A stretch of DNA of 64,000 bases from Halocaridina rubra (GCA_037179515.1 JAXCGZ010020863.1:1-64000); one strand, 5' to 3'; counted from the first letter of the stretch, positions 1-12,150 are shown. Translations and numbers: made by a program. Notes: generated from the letters alone by a model not told the origin.

Positions 1-11
1 CAGAGGGGGTA

Positions 12-1480
12 ATGGAACTCGACCCCCCTCAAGAGGGGTGGACGGTTGTGGGAAAGAAGAGGGCAAGGACAGCCTCTAACAGTAGCCATGAGAGTGCTGC
101 TGCCCCAGTTCCCCCCCCCCAGCCCCAAAGTCTGATAGAGAGCCCATTTCCAAGTTCAAAGTTGAGGCTCCTTCCATGAAAGAGGCATATGACCTCATCA
201 GAGAGTTGGAAGACCAACTCACCGAGCATGGCTGCAAAATAAAGCCTAACGTACAGGGTGACTTCATTATCCACCCAGCCTCAGCAGAAGCCGCAAAGAA
301 GATCCGCAGCCTAGGCTCACCACACTTGATAGAGTTGAACCCTGCACTAAAAATAAGAAAATACATAGTCATTGGCTTCCCTGTTGCTTGGTCAGTTGAC
401 CTTCTGACCAAGCAAACGTACATTACGGCTGCCTCACGTTGCTCCTCCAAAATAGAGGGCCAAACCGTTCCATCAAAGCAGGTTCTGGTCCACATCTGCG
501 GTCCACCCCCTTCACAAGTAAACCTCGGCATCTGGGGCAAGTTCTACATAAGAGAGTACACCCCAGAACCCCTAAGATGTTTCCGGTGCCAAAGATTTGG
601 GCACCACAGGAATACTTGCCATTTCCCAGAGAGATGTGGAATCTGCAGTGGGAAACACTCCACCGACCGCTGCCTTACAAAATTCAAGGCAAAAGAAGCA
701 ACAGTTGCCAAGTGCCCGAACTGCAAAGGGAACCATCACGCATGGAACAACCGCTGCCCAGAAAGGCTGAAGAGGATTCCTCAAAGAACCCCTCCTTCTG
801 CCCCTGTCACCAATCACACCACCCCCAACTTCACCCCAGCTCCTCCCCCCACCTCCAATCCTTGGCAAATGCCCCCTCCTGCCCCACTCACACCTAACCT
901 CCCCAACCAAAACCCACCACACTACACCAACCCAGCTCCTAACACACAGATCACACCTCCTACAGCTTCCACCCCCACACCAACTCCATCCACCCCATCA
1001 CACAACACTCACACTCCTACCATCCCCCCAAACAACACTCACACTCCCATCAACCCCACACGCAACACTCACACCAACACCTCCACCCCACGCAACACCC
1101 AAACACACAATGCAGTCACACGTAACACCCAGAACACTCAGACCACACACACACCCACTCACCACACTAGGTCCCGGGACCCTAGACTAAACTCCCACAC
1201 CCCCATACCTAAACAGCCTATCCAGACACCTTCCTCTGCCTCCTCTTCCAAACAGCAAACCCTCTTCACAGTAAACGAGCTCACCAACCTTCTCATTCAA
1301 GCCGTACAGGCAGCCGTCCGACTCCTCGATACCAGAGCCACCACCCAAGATGCCTACAATCAAGTCGTCGAAGTAGCCCACTCCGTTGTCGCCAACGCCC
1401 TCGTCTCCAGAACCCACCAGCAGCCTCAAAAACCCACCACTCCTACCACCTCCACCTCCTCAAATCATCAAGATGTCTAA
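12..1480 (+). pseudogene. LINE A ORF1 (gag-like, three zinc knuckles), one frameshift
   Basis: Nucleic-acid-binding ORF1 protein of LINE A, which would coat the element RNA. The open frame from 176 gives 434 residues. An upstream ATG at 12 opens a related frame (EGWTVVGKKRA) that joins it only if the ten-C run at 111-120 changes length by one, so I place the original start at 12. Three CCHC knuckles lie at about residues 135-194 of the 434-residue frame: CX2CX4HX4C, CX2CX3HX4C and a third CX2C-H-C. A long Pro/Thr/Asn-rich low-complexity tail follows. The stop TAA (1478-1480) overlaps the ORF2 start in the string ATGTCTAA. Confidence 0.85.
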
Positions 1481-4400
1481 TCTCGGGATCCTACACTGGA
1501 ACGCCCAGGGTCTCAGACACAAGGTACAACATCTCAAAGGCATAGCCAAGACTGACAACATTGATGTCATCATGGTTCAAGAAACCCTGTGCACAGAGCA
1601 ATACCCTCCAAAAATCTCAGGATACAATGGATTCTACCAGCACTGGTCTCCAGAGGAGAACAGAGGCAGCGCCACCTTCATCAGGAAAAACCTATTAGCA
1701 AAGGAAATAACCCGACCAATCTACTGCGGCGAAGATGTCGACGTCCTCGCTGTTAACATCCAACTTCAAGGCAGCTGCATAGATCTGTACAACATTTACA
1801 GACCACGGCAAGGTAGCTTAGACCTGACTACCCTCTTCGGGCTAGCCAGTCATCGTGACTTGGTAATAGGAGGCGACTTCAACGCGCACCACCCAAGATT
1901 CAGGTATGAGCGCCCCTGTGCTGCTGGCAGACACATCATGAGCCTGCTGAATGACCAAGAAGATGTCTCCCTGCTCAACGATCATGAGCCAACACGCGAC
2001 AGAGGTGGAATACTGGACCTCACCTTTGTCTCCAATTCCCTAAAGCAGGACGCCACATGGAGAGTTCATCCCCTGGTCACAAGCGACCACTATGGGATCC
2101 ATCTCACACTGCCAATTCCTGAAATCTTCCAAATTCCTGCTCCTCCCCCTCGATGGAATTTCAAGAAGGCCGACTGGGGCCGATTCCAGGAGCACCTCAG
2201 CAATTGGTTTTCAGCCTACGTACCATCTGAAGACATCGACCAAGCAGAGGCCGAGCTAGTCAATGCCCTGCAAGCTGCAGCAAACTCCTCCATACCCCTC
2301 TGCAAACCACAACACACCACTCATCGGGACAGATGGTATTACTGTGACAGAGTTAAAGAACTCAACCACCGGCTCAACGTCATTCGGAAAATGCACAGGA
2401 AACGTCGCACTGAAGACTCCTACCGCACTCTCCAGGCAGTCAAACAACATGTCCATGAAGAGACTCGCAACATCAAGAGGAATAAATGGCTAGAGTGGTG
2501 TTCCAACCTAGATGCTCACACCTCTGTGGGCCAGATGTGGAGGAGCATCAACTCCTTTGCTAAAGGAAAACCTCCTAAAATCACCCCCCACAGGGATCCT
2601 AGCAGGGCAGCAGAAGAACTCGCCATCAAATTCGCGGATAGAGCAAGCTCTAACCAGCTCCCCATCACCACCAGAGCAACACTCCAGGACCTCACCACTG
2701 CAAGATGGGAAGAAATAGAAGAGGCCATCAACACTGAAGATGAAACAGATGCTCCATTCTCCCTGACTGAGCTACTAAGAGTAAGCAAAAGCTCTAAGAA
2801 CACAGCCCCAGGTGCCGACAGAATAACATACACAATGATCCAAAAAATGGGGCCCCAAGGGGAGCTTGCTCTACTCTCTCTGATCAATTTGACATACACA
2901 CGAAGAATCAGACCAGCCTCATGGAACAGAGCAGACATTCAGCCCATCCCAAAACCACAGGACCCTGACAACCCTCGCCCCATCTCCCTCCTAAGCTGCC
3001 TGAGCAAGACGGCAGAAAAGATGGTACTTAACAGAGTCCGCTGGAAATGCCCACCCTTCCCAGAAAACATGTTTGCCTACCAGCCTGGCTTAGGCACCTC
3101 AGAATGCATAGCCTCCATGCTATCATTTCTCAACAACAGCCGTGGTTACATAGTTTTTCTAGACCTAGAGAAGGCCTTTGAACTAGCCAATGTGCCGGCA
3201 ATACTCTCTGCTCTCGTATCCAAGCAGATCAAAGGTAACCTTCTCTCGTGGATCAAGCAGAGTCTACAAAATCGTAGTGCACGAGTCAAAGTAGATGGGC
3301 ACTACTCCACCTACAAAAACCACGAAAATGGGACCCCCCAAGGTGGAATCCTTAGCCCCTTCCTATTTAATTGTCTCATGGAAAAACTCATGCACATCGC
3401 ACTGCCGCATGGAGCCAAACTCTTCAACTATGCGGACGACTTTGCCCTTGTCACAATAGGACACAGAAACTCTAACAAGACACAGCGCTGCCTCACCAAG
3501 ATTCACCGAGCCTCCATCTCCCTTGGAGTAAGAATCAATGCCCGCAAAACCAAGGCCCTTCCCATCCACCAGTGGAGACCAGACACTAATCTGGTCATAG
3601 GTAATGAGCCTGTGGACTGGGTTACCAAACACCAATACCTGGGTGTAATCATCGACAAAAGGACTAACCTTTGGACCAGAAATTCAATACTTGCGCGACA
3701 GGTGCAGCCAGCGACAAGCGATCCTTCGTCGGATGCCGGGCCTCTACGATGGTGCATCATTTAATGTCCTCAGAACCTTCTATGTACAAGCCATACGCAG
3801 CCTCATTGACTATGCTTGTCCCACACTCTGGCTACTAAAAGACCGACAGTGGGACAAAATAGAAGTAATTCAAAACAACGCCACACGTACCATGCTAGGA
3901 GCCCCCATGTGGACCAAGAGAGAAAACCTCCAGATGGAATCGGGACTCATTCCACTCAAACTCAGAGCTCAGCAAAGACTGACCCTCCTTGTGGCCAAAA
4001 CCACCACTGCCCAACATAAATGCCTAGCTGGCACAAATCTCCATCTAGCCCTCAATCGCCAGCCCAACCACCATCCTAGAACCTGGGCAGCCAAGGTCTG
4101 CGCTAGCCTGCAAGCACTGCCAGTCAGGGAGAGCATCCTAGCCAAGATACAAGACACACCGCTTCCTGAATACAGATGCCCACCCCCATGGAATGACCAA
4201 CCACTCGATATAAAGATCGAGCTCCCTGACAACCCCAAAAGCTTGGTAAATCCGCTTGTCCTTAAAAACATATATAAGGACAAAATACAGAGCTGGAGCA
4301 GGCCAAACTCTCAAGTCTACTACACTGACGGTTCAGTAAACCAAGATACTGGAGCCTCAGCCGCCGCCTTCATCACTGGAAACCACGTCCTATCCTGGAG

Positions 4401-5175
4401 ACTGTCAAACTCCTGCTCATCGCTCCAGACTGAGCTTGTGGCCATAGCCAATGCCCTTGACTGCTTCATCCAGCAAGAAGCTGACCATGCCCTTATTCTC
4501 TCTGATTCTAAAGGCGCCTTACAGGCCATCAAGAAGCCACTCCTCAGAGACAATATTCGCATCATCACGACCATCCTCAGCCACTACCACAGGATAACCA
4601 GCCTTGGAAAAGCCATCACTCTTGCCTGGATTCCCAGCCACGTCGGCATCAAGGGAAATGAGGAAGCCGATCAAGCCGCCAAACAAGCCACTCTCAGAGC
4701 AGAAATCCAGATATCTCTGTCTCCTGGGATGCAACAGATTAAAAATAAAGCCACCAAGTCACTCCTTAACACCTTAATAACTAAACACAACCTGTGCACA
4801 GACATTGGCTCCCCCTCCACCTGGTGGTACAAAGCCACCACTGATCTTCGGTGTATCACCCTGCCGAAGAGCCTTCAACGAAGCACTGAGGTCAATGTGT
4901 ACCGTCTGAGACTCGGGTACAAGTGCACCTGGCAAATAGTAGAGAATATCATCAAGGAATGCACCTTTTGCCAGGTAGCCTCACCACATCCACTGCTACA
5001 CTACATCCTGGAATGTGATTCTTTTTCAGAGATTCGACGGAAAACTGGTGCCCCCGCAACATCTAGCGAAGACCCAAATGCCCTTCAGGTTGCTAGCTCC
5101 ATCATCAGACTAGCAACAAATAACCACATGAACAGTCTATCAAATATTATCAGACAATACCCTCCACCAAGATAG
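1473..5175 (+). pseudogene. LINE A ORF2: AP endonuclease, reverse transcriptase, RNase H (one frameshift)
   Basis: ORF2 polyprotein for target-primed reverse transcription. The ATG at 1473 starts just before the endonuclease (GILHWNAQGLR), which keeps the GGDFNAHH and SDHYGIHL signatures. The RT follows with FLDLEKAF, NGTPQGGILSP and the catalytic NYADDFALV near 3428-3454. Near 3690-3710 the frame shifts by one: the first frame ends at 3764 and the sense frame continues from 3691 to 5175. The second part holds RNase H with YTDGS, TELVAIANAL, LSDSKGAL and GNEEADQAAK, so all four acidic positions are present. A Cys/His-rich stretch follows near the C terminus. A single indel has inactivated the copy. 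Confidence 0.92.
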
Positions 5176-5490
5176 CCATGCAATAACTCTTTCTCTCTCC
5201 CCCAAAACAGGAATTCATTTATGTTGTTTGATGTAAACTAATAATTCACAACTGAATATTTATGCTCTCCGTTATCTTTACAGTTTGGCACAATCTCACC
5301 TGCGGGCCAATTAGGAAAGTCCGATCATCACCAATAACAAGAATTCACCCCACCTCCTCACCAACAGGAAAGCCCACTCGCCAGCAAGAGCGAATACCAC
5401 GTACACTCCGAAGAAAATCTCACCCCACCTGCGGGCCACAAGTGGAAGGTCCGCTCACCCTCAAGGGTGAACATCCAACAAACAAACAAA
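5176..5490 (+). other. LINE A 3' untranslated region with an internal duplicated motif
   Basis: Non-coding sequence after the ORF2 stop. The motif CACCTGCGGGCCA occurs twice (near 5297 and 5428), each followed by a GTCCG-type string, so the 3' UTR carries an internal direct repeat. It ends in a CAAA-rich string just before LINE B copy 1. Confidence 0.6.
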
Positions 5491-5491
5491 A

Positions 5492-6313
5492 ATTTAATTT
5501 ATGTACTTCATTCATAAGTAAACTACAAAGTAATTCTTGTGAATAATTTCTTAAGCATCTGAATGTTTTAAAGATTGGTTGTCTCTTTGGTTTGCGAATA
5601 TTTAGGGACGTTACAATTTCCTCGTGGTCTGCTATAGGGCTTGGCATTACGTCACACTTAGTTATCATATGTTTGGAGTTTGTTATTACTAGATCGATTT
5701 GGGAAACTGAAGTGGGAGTGATTCTAGTTGGTTTATTTATAATCTGTTCTAGATTTAAATTCTTAATAAGTCTACTCATTTTATTTTCTCTTTTTAGTTG
5801 ATCATCATTAAAATCGCCATATATAAAAACTGGTTTGTTTTTTAAAATTATCTCCTTAAAAACGTCCAAAATATAGCTAAAAGAGGTTACCGGGGCTTTG
5901 GGGTGGCGGTACACGCAGCCTATGATAATAGAAGGAAACTTTTTATGTTGGACAGAGATCCATTTATCTTCCACTCCTTCGTGCTTCTCAGTTTCAAGAT
6001 TTAGTTCAGTGGCCTTCAAATAATTTTTAACAAATAAACATACACCTCCACCTCTACCACTGTCATAGCGATAAATATTATATGAAGGAATATTAATAAA
6101 TGCATTATTAATTGACGGATACAGCCATGATTCGCTAATGCAAAGAACATCAATATTTTCTTGTACAAGCATATGTTCAATTTCTAGTATATGGGATAAC
6201 AGAGATTGTGCATTTATATGTACGACAGATAATCTATCATTATATTTACAAGTAACTTTCACATCGGCAGCAGTAACAGCAACAGCAGGAGACGAGGTAT
6301 TACCATGTTTCAT
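5492..6313 (-). pseudogene. LINE B ORF2, copy 1: endonuclease only, divergent type
   Basis: AP-type endonuclease of ORF2, beginning at an ATG (6313-6311) that overlaps the ORF1 stop by 14 nt. Signatures are VVHINAQSLL, CISESWL, GRGGGVCLFVKNY, GCVYRHPKAP, IYGDFNDD and IADHEEI. The RT is missing because the copy ends at about 5492; the open frame then runs into LINE A sequence until a stop at 5420-5422. By hand comparison the protein is only about half identical to the copy 3 endonuclease, although the adjoining ORF1 DNA is nearly identical. The frame is also open upstream through the ORF1 C-terminal region to 6715. Confidence 0.82.
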
Positions 6314-8093
6314 TGGGGTGGTATCCATAGTCATAGTTGTAGTTTCGACTGTGTGATTCTGCTGGGAATTCATCGTTGTAGTGTGTTCTGGGGTTAGCCC
6401 ATGGATCCTGGTGTCTGTACCTGCCGTTGGATGTGTAACGCTGGTTTGAGTACGTGCCGTGGTATGATCGGGCCTTCCCAAAGTTTGTATGCCTAGGTGA
6501 GTGTCTAGGGTTGTAAGAGCCATCACTCCAGGAGAAGTCTCTTGTGCGTGGATGGCGATAAGAGAGGTTTGTATCGTGTCTCTTTCTGTAGTCTCGCGTA
6601 TACGGGATTGTTTCATTAGCTCTTTGCTGTTTATTTTGGTATGACCGTAGTTTGGGATATTTTGTAGGATACCCAGGTTGTGTCCATTGTTTGCTCCCAC
6701 GAAATGGCTGGACACATGTGCCTGTAGGCCATTGATTCAGTTTGTAAGGCAATTATTCAAATCCTTTCGATATCGTTATTGCGAAGGAAACCCAGTTTGG
6801 TTTGCGAGAAAGCTCCTTAATCAAGACTTCTTCAGAAGGAATGCCTTGATTTGTCAATGTATTACGTATCTCTCTCTCAAAGGGGTTGCCAGGAATGCGA
6901 ATATATATTTGAGCTGTAACCCTTGCACTTGCATTATTGGGCAACTGTGGCTGTGGGGGAGAGGACTTCGATGGAATGTTTAGAATAGAGATTGCTGCTA
7001 TTTTGTCTTTTCTGTTTTCTTCATTGTTTTGCAGCCTATTGCTGGGTTGGTTATTTGTGCTGGAAGATGTAATTTGGGTGTCCTGGTTAGTGATAGTTGC
7101 TGTGTTGTTAGGAGTAGTGGAGATTGACTCTATATTTTCTTCGCTGTTTTGCAACTCTTTACCAGGTTGGTTGTTTGTGCTGGGAAGAATCTTGTTCTGG
7201 TTAGTGCCTGTTGTTGTATTGTTAGGAGTAGTGGGAAAGGACGCTGTTGTTTCATCACTATTTTGTAACCTGTTACTGATTTGATTATTTATGCTAGATG
7301 GTGTATTCAGGTTGTCTTGATGACTATCACTTTTATCTGGATCTACCTCTTCTTCACTACCACTGTCACATTCGTCACTCAATGCACTGAAGGAATTGTG
7401 AGTAGAGACAGAAAACCTAGTTTGCAAAACCTGAGGGTTGTTGATAGAAGGGACATCATCGTTGTTAGGTGACAGCACTGAACTGAGAGGTGGAGATGTT
7501 TCTAATAGCAGTTTCAACCTAGAATTATCTCTTTTAAGTAGGACAATGTCAGATTCTAGTAAACCCACCTTGTGGTGTAAGGTTTTCACCTTTTCAGCAT
7601 CTGCTTCCAAAATTTTCACCTTATCTGCAAGACTTTCTATCATTCGATGTAGGTCTCCTAGGTTGTGTGTTTTTTTAGACTCTATGGATTTTACAACCGA
7701 AGTTTGAGGTTGAAAGAGTTTGTCAAGTTCACCATTTATTGCATTCATTGAGATATTCAGGACACTTGCGCTAAAAATGATTATGTTTGTAATTATTTCT
7801 TTTTTTACACATTTTTTTATGATGTGTCTACCACTGTATTGGGGAAAGAGTTCCACTACCTTCGAAAGCAATAGTTGACTTGTTTTGTACAGAGTGACTT
7901 TTTTAATTTTTTCCAATTCCCTTCTGATGTCCTCACGTAAATATACGAATATTCTGTCCAGAGATGATATAAACACTTCGGGAAAATTATCAGTATTTAC
8001 ACACGTAAGGTCATAAAGGTCAACATTTTCCGATGAGGACATTCTGGTGTGAATGGGAGGGAAACTGCGGTATGAGGGGAACTGCAGGTTCAC
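6300..8093 (-). pseudogene. LINE B ORF1, copy 1 (one in-frame stop)
   Basis: ORF1 RNA-binding protein of LINE B. From 8093 the frame runs 446 residues to a TAA at 6753-6755, then continues in the same frame to 6300. Copy 3 has TAT GTG at the site where this copy has TAA TTG, so the stop is a nonsense change. Layout: N-terminal segment, a heptad-like coiled coil (about residues 160-200), three imperfect Asn/Thr/Ser-rich repeats containing TTPNN and NNQ strings, a folded segment (QIYIRIPGNPFEREIRNTL), then a basic Arg/Tyr-rich tail. The ORF1 stop overlaps the ORF2 start. Confidence 0.85.
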
Positions 8094-8437
8094 CTAAGAA
8101 AGGTCCTTTTTAGGTCGGTCGCGAGAGGTTGTGGTTGAAATCGGTAACACTGGGAGAGACACTCTCAACGGTTTCTGATATGTTATAAGATTATAATGAA
8201 TTTTCTTTGTATCTTTTTAAACACAAAAGTTGTAATAATCACTCTGACTTAAATTTGAAGATTTATATTTCAGTATGCTTTCGTTAATTTTATAGCTGTG
8301 CATTTAAACTCTGTCACTTGATAAACGCAATATTATCGGGAGCTCAATGCGTACACGTCCTCCAAAGGCTCAGCACAATTCTGAAAGATCTTTAATTAAC
8401 TCTTGTTCATTCAACCAAAACTACATTATTTATTGTA

Positions 8438-8514
8438 AAAATAATAATAATAATAATAATAATAATCTCCACAATCATCATCAAAGGAAAATTATTGTTA
8501 AAAATAATAATAAC

Positions 8515-8596
<82 letters not shown>
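8438..8596 (+). repeat. (AAT)n microsatellite, two blocks
   Basis: Blocks at 8438-8466 and about 8500-8596. LINE C copy 1 begins about 40 bp downstream. Confidence 0.95.
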
Positions 8597-8598
<2 letters not shown>

Positions 8599-8635
8599 GA
8601 TCTAAGGAGAATTTTTGGAATAGACATCATGACAG

Positions 8636-10546
8636 TAATGCCTGGCAAACCTACAAAAGAGCAAGAAATGACTACCTGAGTAAAAGGAGAGAGGCAGAGA
8701 GAGACTATGAGAGGGACATCACCAGGAAGGCTAAAGAAATCCCAAGCTTTTCCACAGCTCTATCAGAGGAAAACTGAAGGTAAAAGAACAGGTTTTGAGG
8801 CTAAAGAGAGCGGATGGAAGCATCACTGAGACGGATGAAGAGATCTGCAAAGAATTGAACAAGGAGTTTCAGTCAGTATTTACAGTAGAAAATACCCCCA
8901 CCCCCTCAGATTGCAGTGATAGAAGCTCAAGGGCCGGTATTAGAGAACATCAACCTTACAGCCACAGAGGTATGCTAAGCGCTGATGGATTTAGATGTTC
9001 ATAAAGCTACAGGTCCTGATGACATATCCCCTCATGTGCTTAAAAAATGCGCAAACACAATATCAGTGGCACTAAGTATCATATTTAAGGAGTCACTGGA
9101 GTAGGGGGAGATTCCAAGATGCTGCAAACAAGCAAATGTAATACCTATCTTCAAAAAGGGAAGGAGGGATACGGCTCTGAACTATAGACCAGTTTCCTTG
9201 ACCAGCATAGTTTGCAAAGTTATGGAGAAACTACTAAGGAAACATATCTCTCTTCACTTGGAATCCTTCAACTTTTTGTCAGTGAGGCAACATGGCTTCA
9301 GAGAAGGTAGATCAACAGTAACAAACTTATTAGAATTTTATGATGAGGTAAGCCAAATCTTACAGGAAAGAGAGGGCTGGGCAGATTGCATATTCCTAGA
9401 CTTCCAGAAAGCGTTTGACACTGTTCCACATGGGAGACTTATTAGGAAGCTGCAATCAATGGCTAGAATAGGTGGAAATGTTTTGGAATGGATAAAAACT
9501 TACTTAGAAGGAAGGGAACAGAGGGTTAGAGTAAGACACTCAGTGTCTGAATGGAGAAGAGTTAGTAGTGGAGTTCCACAGGGTTCAGTTTTAGGGCCAC
9601 TTTTGTTCCTTGTATATGTAAATGACCTACCAGAGTCTGGAAATTCATTCATGAATATGTTTGCAGATGATGCAAAGATTGTGAAGAAAGTAAAAAACGA
9701 GAAAAATGATAGAGAACTTCAAGAGGATCTAAATAATCTGCATGAGTGGTCAGAAAAGTGGCTAATGAAATTCAATACTTCAAAATGTAAGGTAATGAGA
9801 ATGGGTACAAGTGCAAGAAGGCCCAAGCTTGACTACTCGGTGGCTGGAGTACAACTTCAAGAGACAGAAAATGAGAGAGATCTAGGAGTAAACATACTGG
9901 CAGATTTGTCTCCAGAAATACATATAAATGGCATAGTAAGGGCAGCATATGCATTCTTATCAAATGTAAGGGTAGCCTTCAGGCACACGGACAAGGAAAT
10001 GTTCAGAAATATTTATGTAACCTATGTGAGGCCAAAACTCGAATATGCAGCCCCATTTTGGAATCCACACTTGAAAAAGCACATAGCTGAGCTTGAAAAA
10101 GTTCAAAGACATGCCACGAAACTGGTGCCAGATATACGCAATCTCAGTTATGATGAGAGGCTGAGGGAATTAGACTTACCATCACTCGAAGCTAGAAGAG
10201 TGAGGGGGGATATGGTGACAGTCTTTAAATTCCTTCATGGTTATGATAGAGTGGATAGGGATCGATATTTTGATATGGCTGGCTCTAGAACTAGAGGTCA
10301 TAGTTTGAAGCTTCGTAAGAAAACTTCTTTGCAGGATGTAAGGAAATACTTTTTCAGTGTAAGAGTAGTTGATAATTGGAATTCGCTAAGCGAGGAGGTA
10401 GTTAATGCTATCTCAATCCATAGTTTTAAGGACAGGTATGATAAGTATGACTAAGTATAAAATGGAACCGATGAGGAGACGGGAAGATACGAGCTTTGGG
10501 CTCTTTCCCGTAAGCACAATTAGGTAATCACAATTAGGTAATCACA
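8636..10546 (+). mobile_element. LINE C copy 1 (5'-truncated)
   Basis: CR1/Jockey-group element, nearly identical to copy 2 (23123-25352) from the endonuclease-RT linker to the 3' end. It ends in two direct copies of CAATTAGGTAATCA at about 10517-10546, a short repetitive 3' terminus of the kind seen in CR1-like LINEs. Confidence 0.9.
8650..10454 (+). pseudogene. LINE C copy 1 reverse transcriptase, disrupted N-terminal half
   Basis: RT domain. From 9198 to 10454 the frame is open (418 residues): SLTSIVCKVMEKLLRKH, FLDFQKAFDTVPH, SSGVPQGSVLGPLLF and the catalytic FADDAK, ending KDRYDKYD. Upstream, comparison with copy 2 shows a one-base loss near 8735, an extra C near 8900 and a nonsense TAG at 9102-9104 where copy 2 has TCG. 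No endonuclease remains. Confidence 0.88.
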
Positions 10547-10834
10547 GAGGTATATTAAAACCCAGCAGAGAGCTGGATATTCATAACACATCTTTTATAA
10601 TCCCTTCACATCTGACAGGTCATTACACTCTCCACCTGTTTCTCTTTACAGCCTGATAAAGGCTGTTTTATTTTATCATTTTTTGGCCCATCCTGTTGTC
10701 ACAATAATCTTAAAAAAAAAAAAAAAAAAATGGGGGGGGGGCATTATTCACGAATTCCGAATTTTTTCCTATTATTTTTGGGGGGTGTTATTGCAATTTC
10801 GCATATAAAAAAAATCGCGTATAAAAGGAACAAG
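10547..10834. other. Interval between LINE C copy 1 and LINE B copy 2; no gene seen
   Basis: AT-rich interval with an 18-base A run followed by a G run at about 10711-10741. No open frame or recognised element. Confidence 0.5.
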
Positions 10835-11023
10835 GTGTATTTCTGAATGTTTCTAGCAGATGATTGAATGAACTGATAGGTGCTTTAGGGTGATGTTAAA
10901 CACACCCTATAGTGAAAGATGGAAGTTTCTGATATTGCACAGTGATCCATAAATCTTCGAGCTCCTCATTTTTTCTAAATTTATGGTTATTACTGATGCA
11001 CTAAGATAATTTCTAACATAAAT

Positions 11024-11860
11024 TCAGACCCCACCCCGTCGGCCATGATCATTGCAAAATATTTTAAACTCTGGGATATTCACATATTTATTTTCAGTTG
11101 TATGAGGAAGCCAAGTTTCACTTACACAGAGGATGTCTATGTCATAGTCTTTTGTTAGCATTATTATTTCCTCAAAATGAGCGAGCAGGGACTGAGCCTT
11201 CACATGTACTAATGTTACATTCTTACCATGTTTTATTAGGGTGGTATCCATAGTCATAGTTGTAGTTTGTTCTTGGGTTAGTCCATGACTTGTTTCGACT
11301 GTGTGATTATGTTGGGAATTCATCATTGTCGTGTGTTCTGGGGTTAGCCCATGGATCCTGGTGTCTGTACCTGCCGTTGGATGGGTAACGCTGGTTTGAG
11401 TACGTGCCATGGTATGATTGGGCCTTCCCAAAGTTTGTATGCCTAGGTGAGTGTCAAGGGTTGTAAGAGGCATCACTCCAGTAGAAGTCTCTTGTGCGTG
11501 GACGGCGATAAGAGAGGTTTGTATTGTGTCTCTTTCTGTAGTCTCGTGTATAGGGGATTGTTTCATTAGCTCTTTGCTGCTTATTTTGGTATGACTGTAG
11601 TTTGGGATATTTTGCAGAATACCCAGGTTGTGTCCATTGTTTGCCCCTGCGAAATGGCTGTACAATTGTGCCTGTAGGCCATTGATTCAGTTTGTAAGGC
11701 ACATATTCAAATCCTTTCGATATCGTTATTGCGAAGGAAAGCCAATTTGGTTTGCGAGAAAGCTCCTTAATCAAAACTTCTTCAGAAGGAATGCCTTGAT
11801 TTATCAATATATTATGTATCTCTCTCTCAAAGGGGTAGCCAGGAATGCGAATATATGTTG
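11024..11860 (-). pseudogene. LINE B copy 2: ORF1 C terminus and ORF2 endonuclease start
   Basis: The ORF1 basic Arg/Tyr-rich tail is read in one frame (11807-11454) and the overlapping ORF2 frame from 11665 to 11024. The endonuclease start (VTLVHVKAQSLL, SETWLPHTTENKYVNIPEF) is close to copy 3. A short duplication in the ORF1 tail adds a second HGLT(P/Q)EHTT-type string. The frame stops at 11024; the decayed endonuclease continues to about 10835. Confidence 0.75.
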
Positions 11861-11892
11861 TTGATAGAAGGCGTTGTTAGGTGACAGCACAG

Positions 11893-12150
11893 GAGAGGAG
11901 ATTACAGTGGTTCGGTCATGTGAAGAGGAGAGAAGAAGACTACGTGGGTGTGAGAGTGATGGAGATGGACGTGGAGGGCAGACGTAGACGAGGAAGACCC
12001 AAACTACGGTGGAAGGACCGACTGAAGAACGATCTCAGAGAGAGACAGCTGGGGGAGGAGCAAGTGATGGACCGGAACCATTGGAGACGACTAGTGAAGA
12101 GATGCGACCCCATATGAAAATGGGAAAGCAAATAGAGGAAGAAGAAGAAG
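11893..12150 (+). mobile_element. RTE-type LINE 3' end nested in LINE B copy 2
   Basis: The frame 11881-12117 encodes the characteristic C terminus of RTE-type reverse transcriptases ([20 protein letters not shown], then [14 protein letters not shown] and [15 protein letters not shown]). It ends in a (GAA)n-like tail at 12135-12150, after which LINE B sequence resumes. Only the last ~80 residues and the tail are present, so this is a strongly 5'-truncated insertion. Confidence 0.8.

Larger units (their letters stand above)
1..5490 (+). mobile_element. LINE A: non-LTR retrotransposon with RNase H, nearly full length
   Basis: Two overlapping open frames in the order ORF1 (zinc knuckles) then ORF2 (endonuclease, reverse transcriptase, RNase H) define a non-LTR retrotransposon. 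A C-terminal RNase H points to the I/R1-type groups, but clade cannot be fixed by eye. The 5' end runs off the window. The 3' end is near 5480-5490 at a short CAAA-rich tail, where LINE B copy 1 begins in the opposite orientation. Two single-nucleotide frame breaks (C-run at 111-120 and near 3700) make this copy probably inactive. Confidence 0.9.
5492..8362 (-). mobile_element. LINE B copy 1 (5' half only; chimeric)
   Basis: CR1/Jockey-group non-LTR element on the minus strand. The 5' UTR lies at about 8094-8362, shared nearly base for base with copy 2 at 12741-13005, followed by ORF1 and then the endonuclease part of ORF2. It stops before the RT at the junction with LINE A. ORF1 and 5' UTR are nearly identical to copies 2 and 3, but the endonuclease part is strongly diverged from theirs, with a sharp change at about 6300 (see findings). 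Confidence 0.85.

Noticed and set aside
1..5175. LTR retrotransposon or retrovirus-like element for LINE A (because of RNase H and zinc knuckles)
   Set aside because: The order is endonuclease-RT-RNase H with an N-terminal AP endonuclease and no LTRs, protease or integrase; typical of non-LTR elements.
5592..7707. Plus-strand frames opposite LINE B copy 1 (also 37385-38414 opposite copy 3)
   Set aside because: Shadows of the minus-strand retrotransposon frames.
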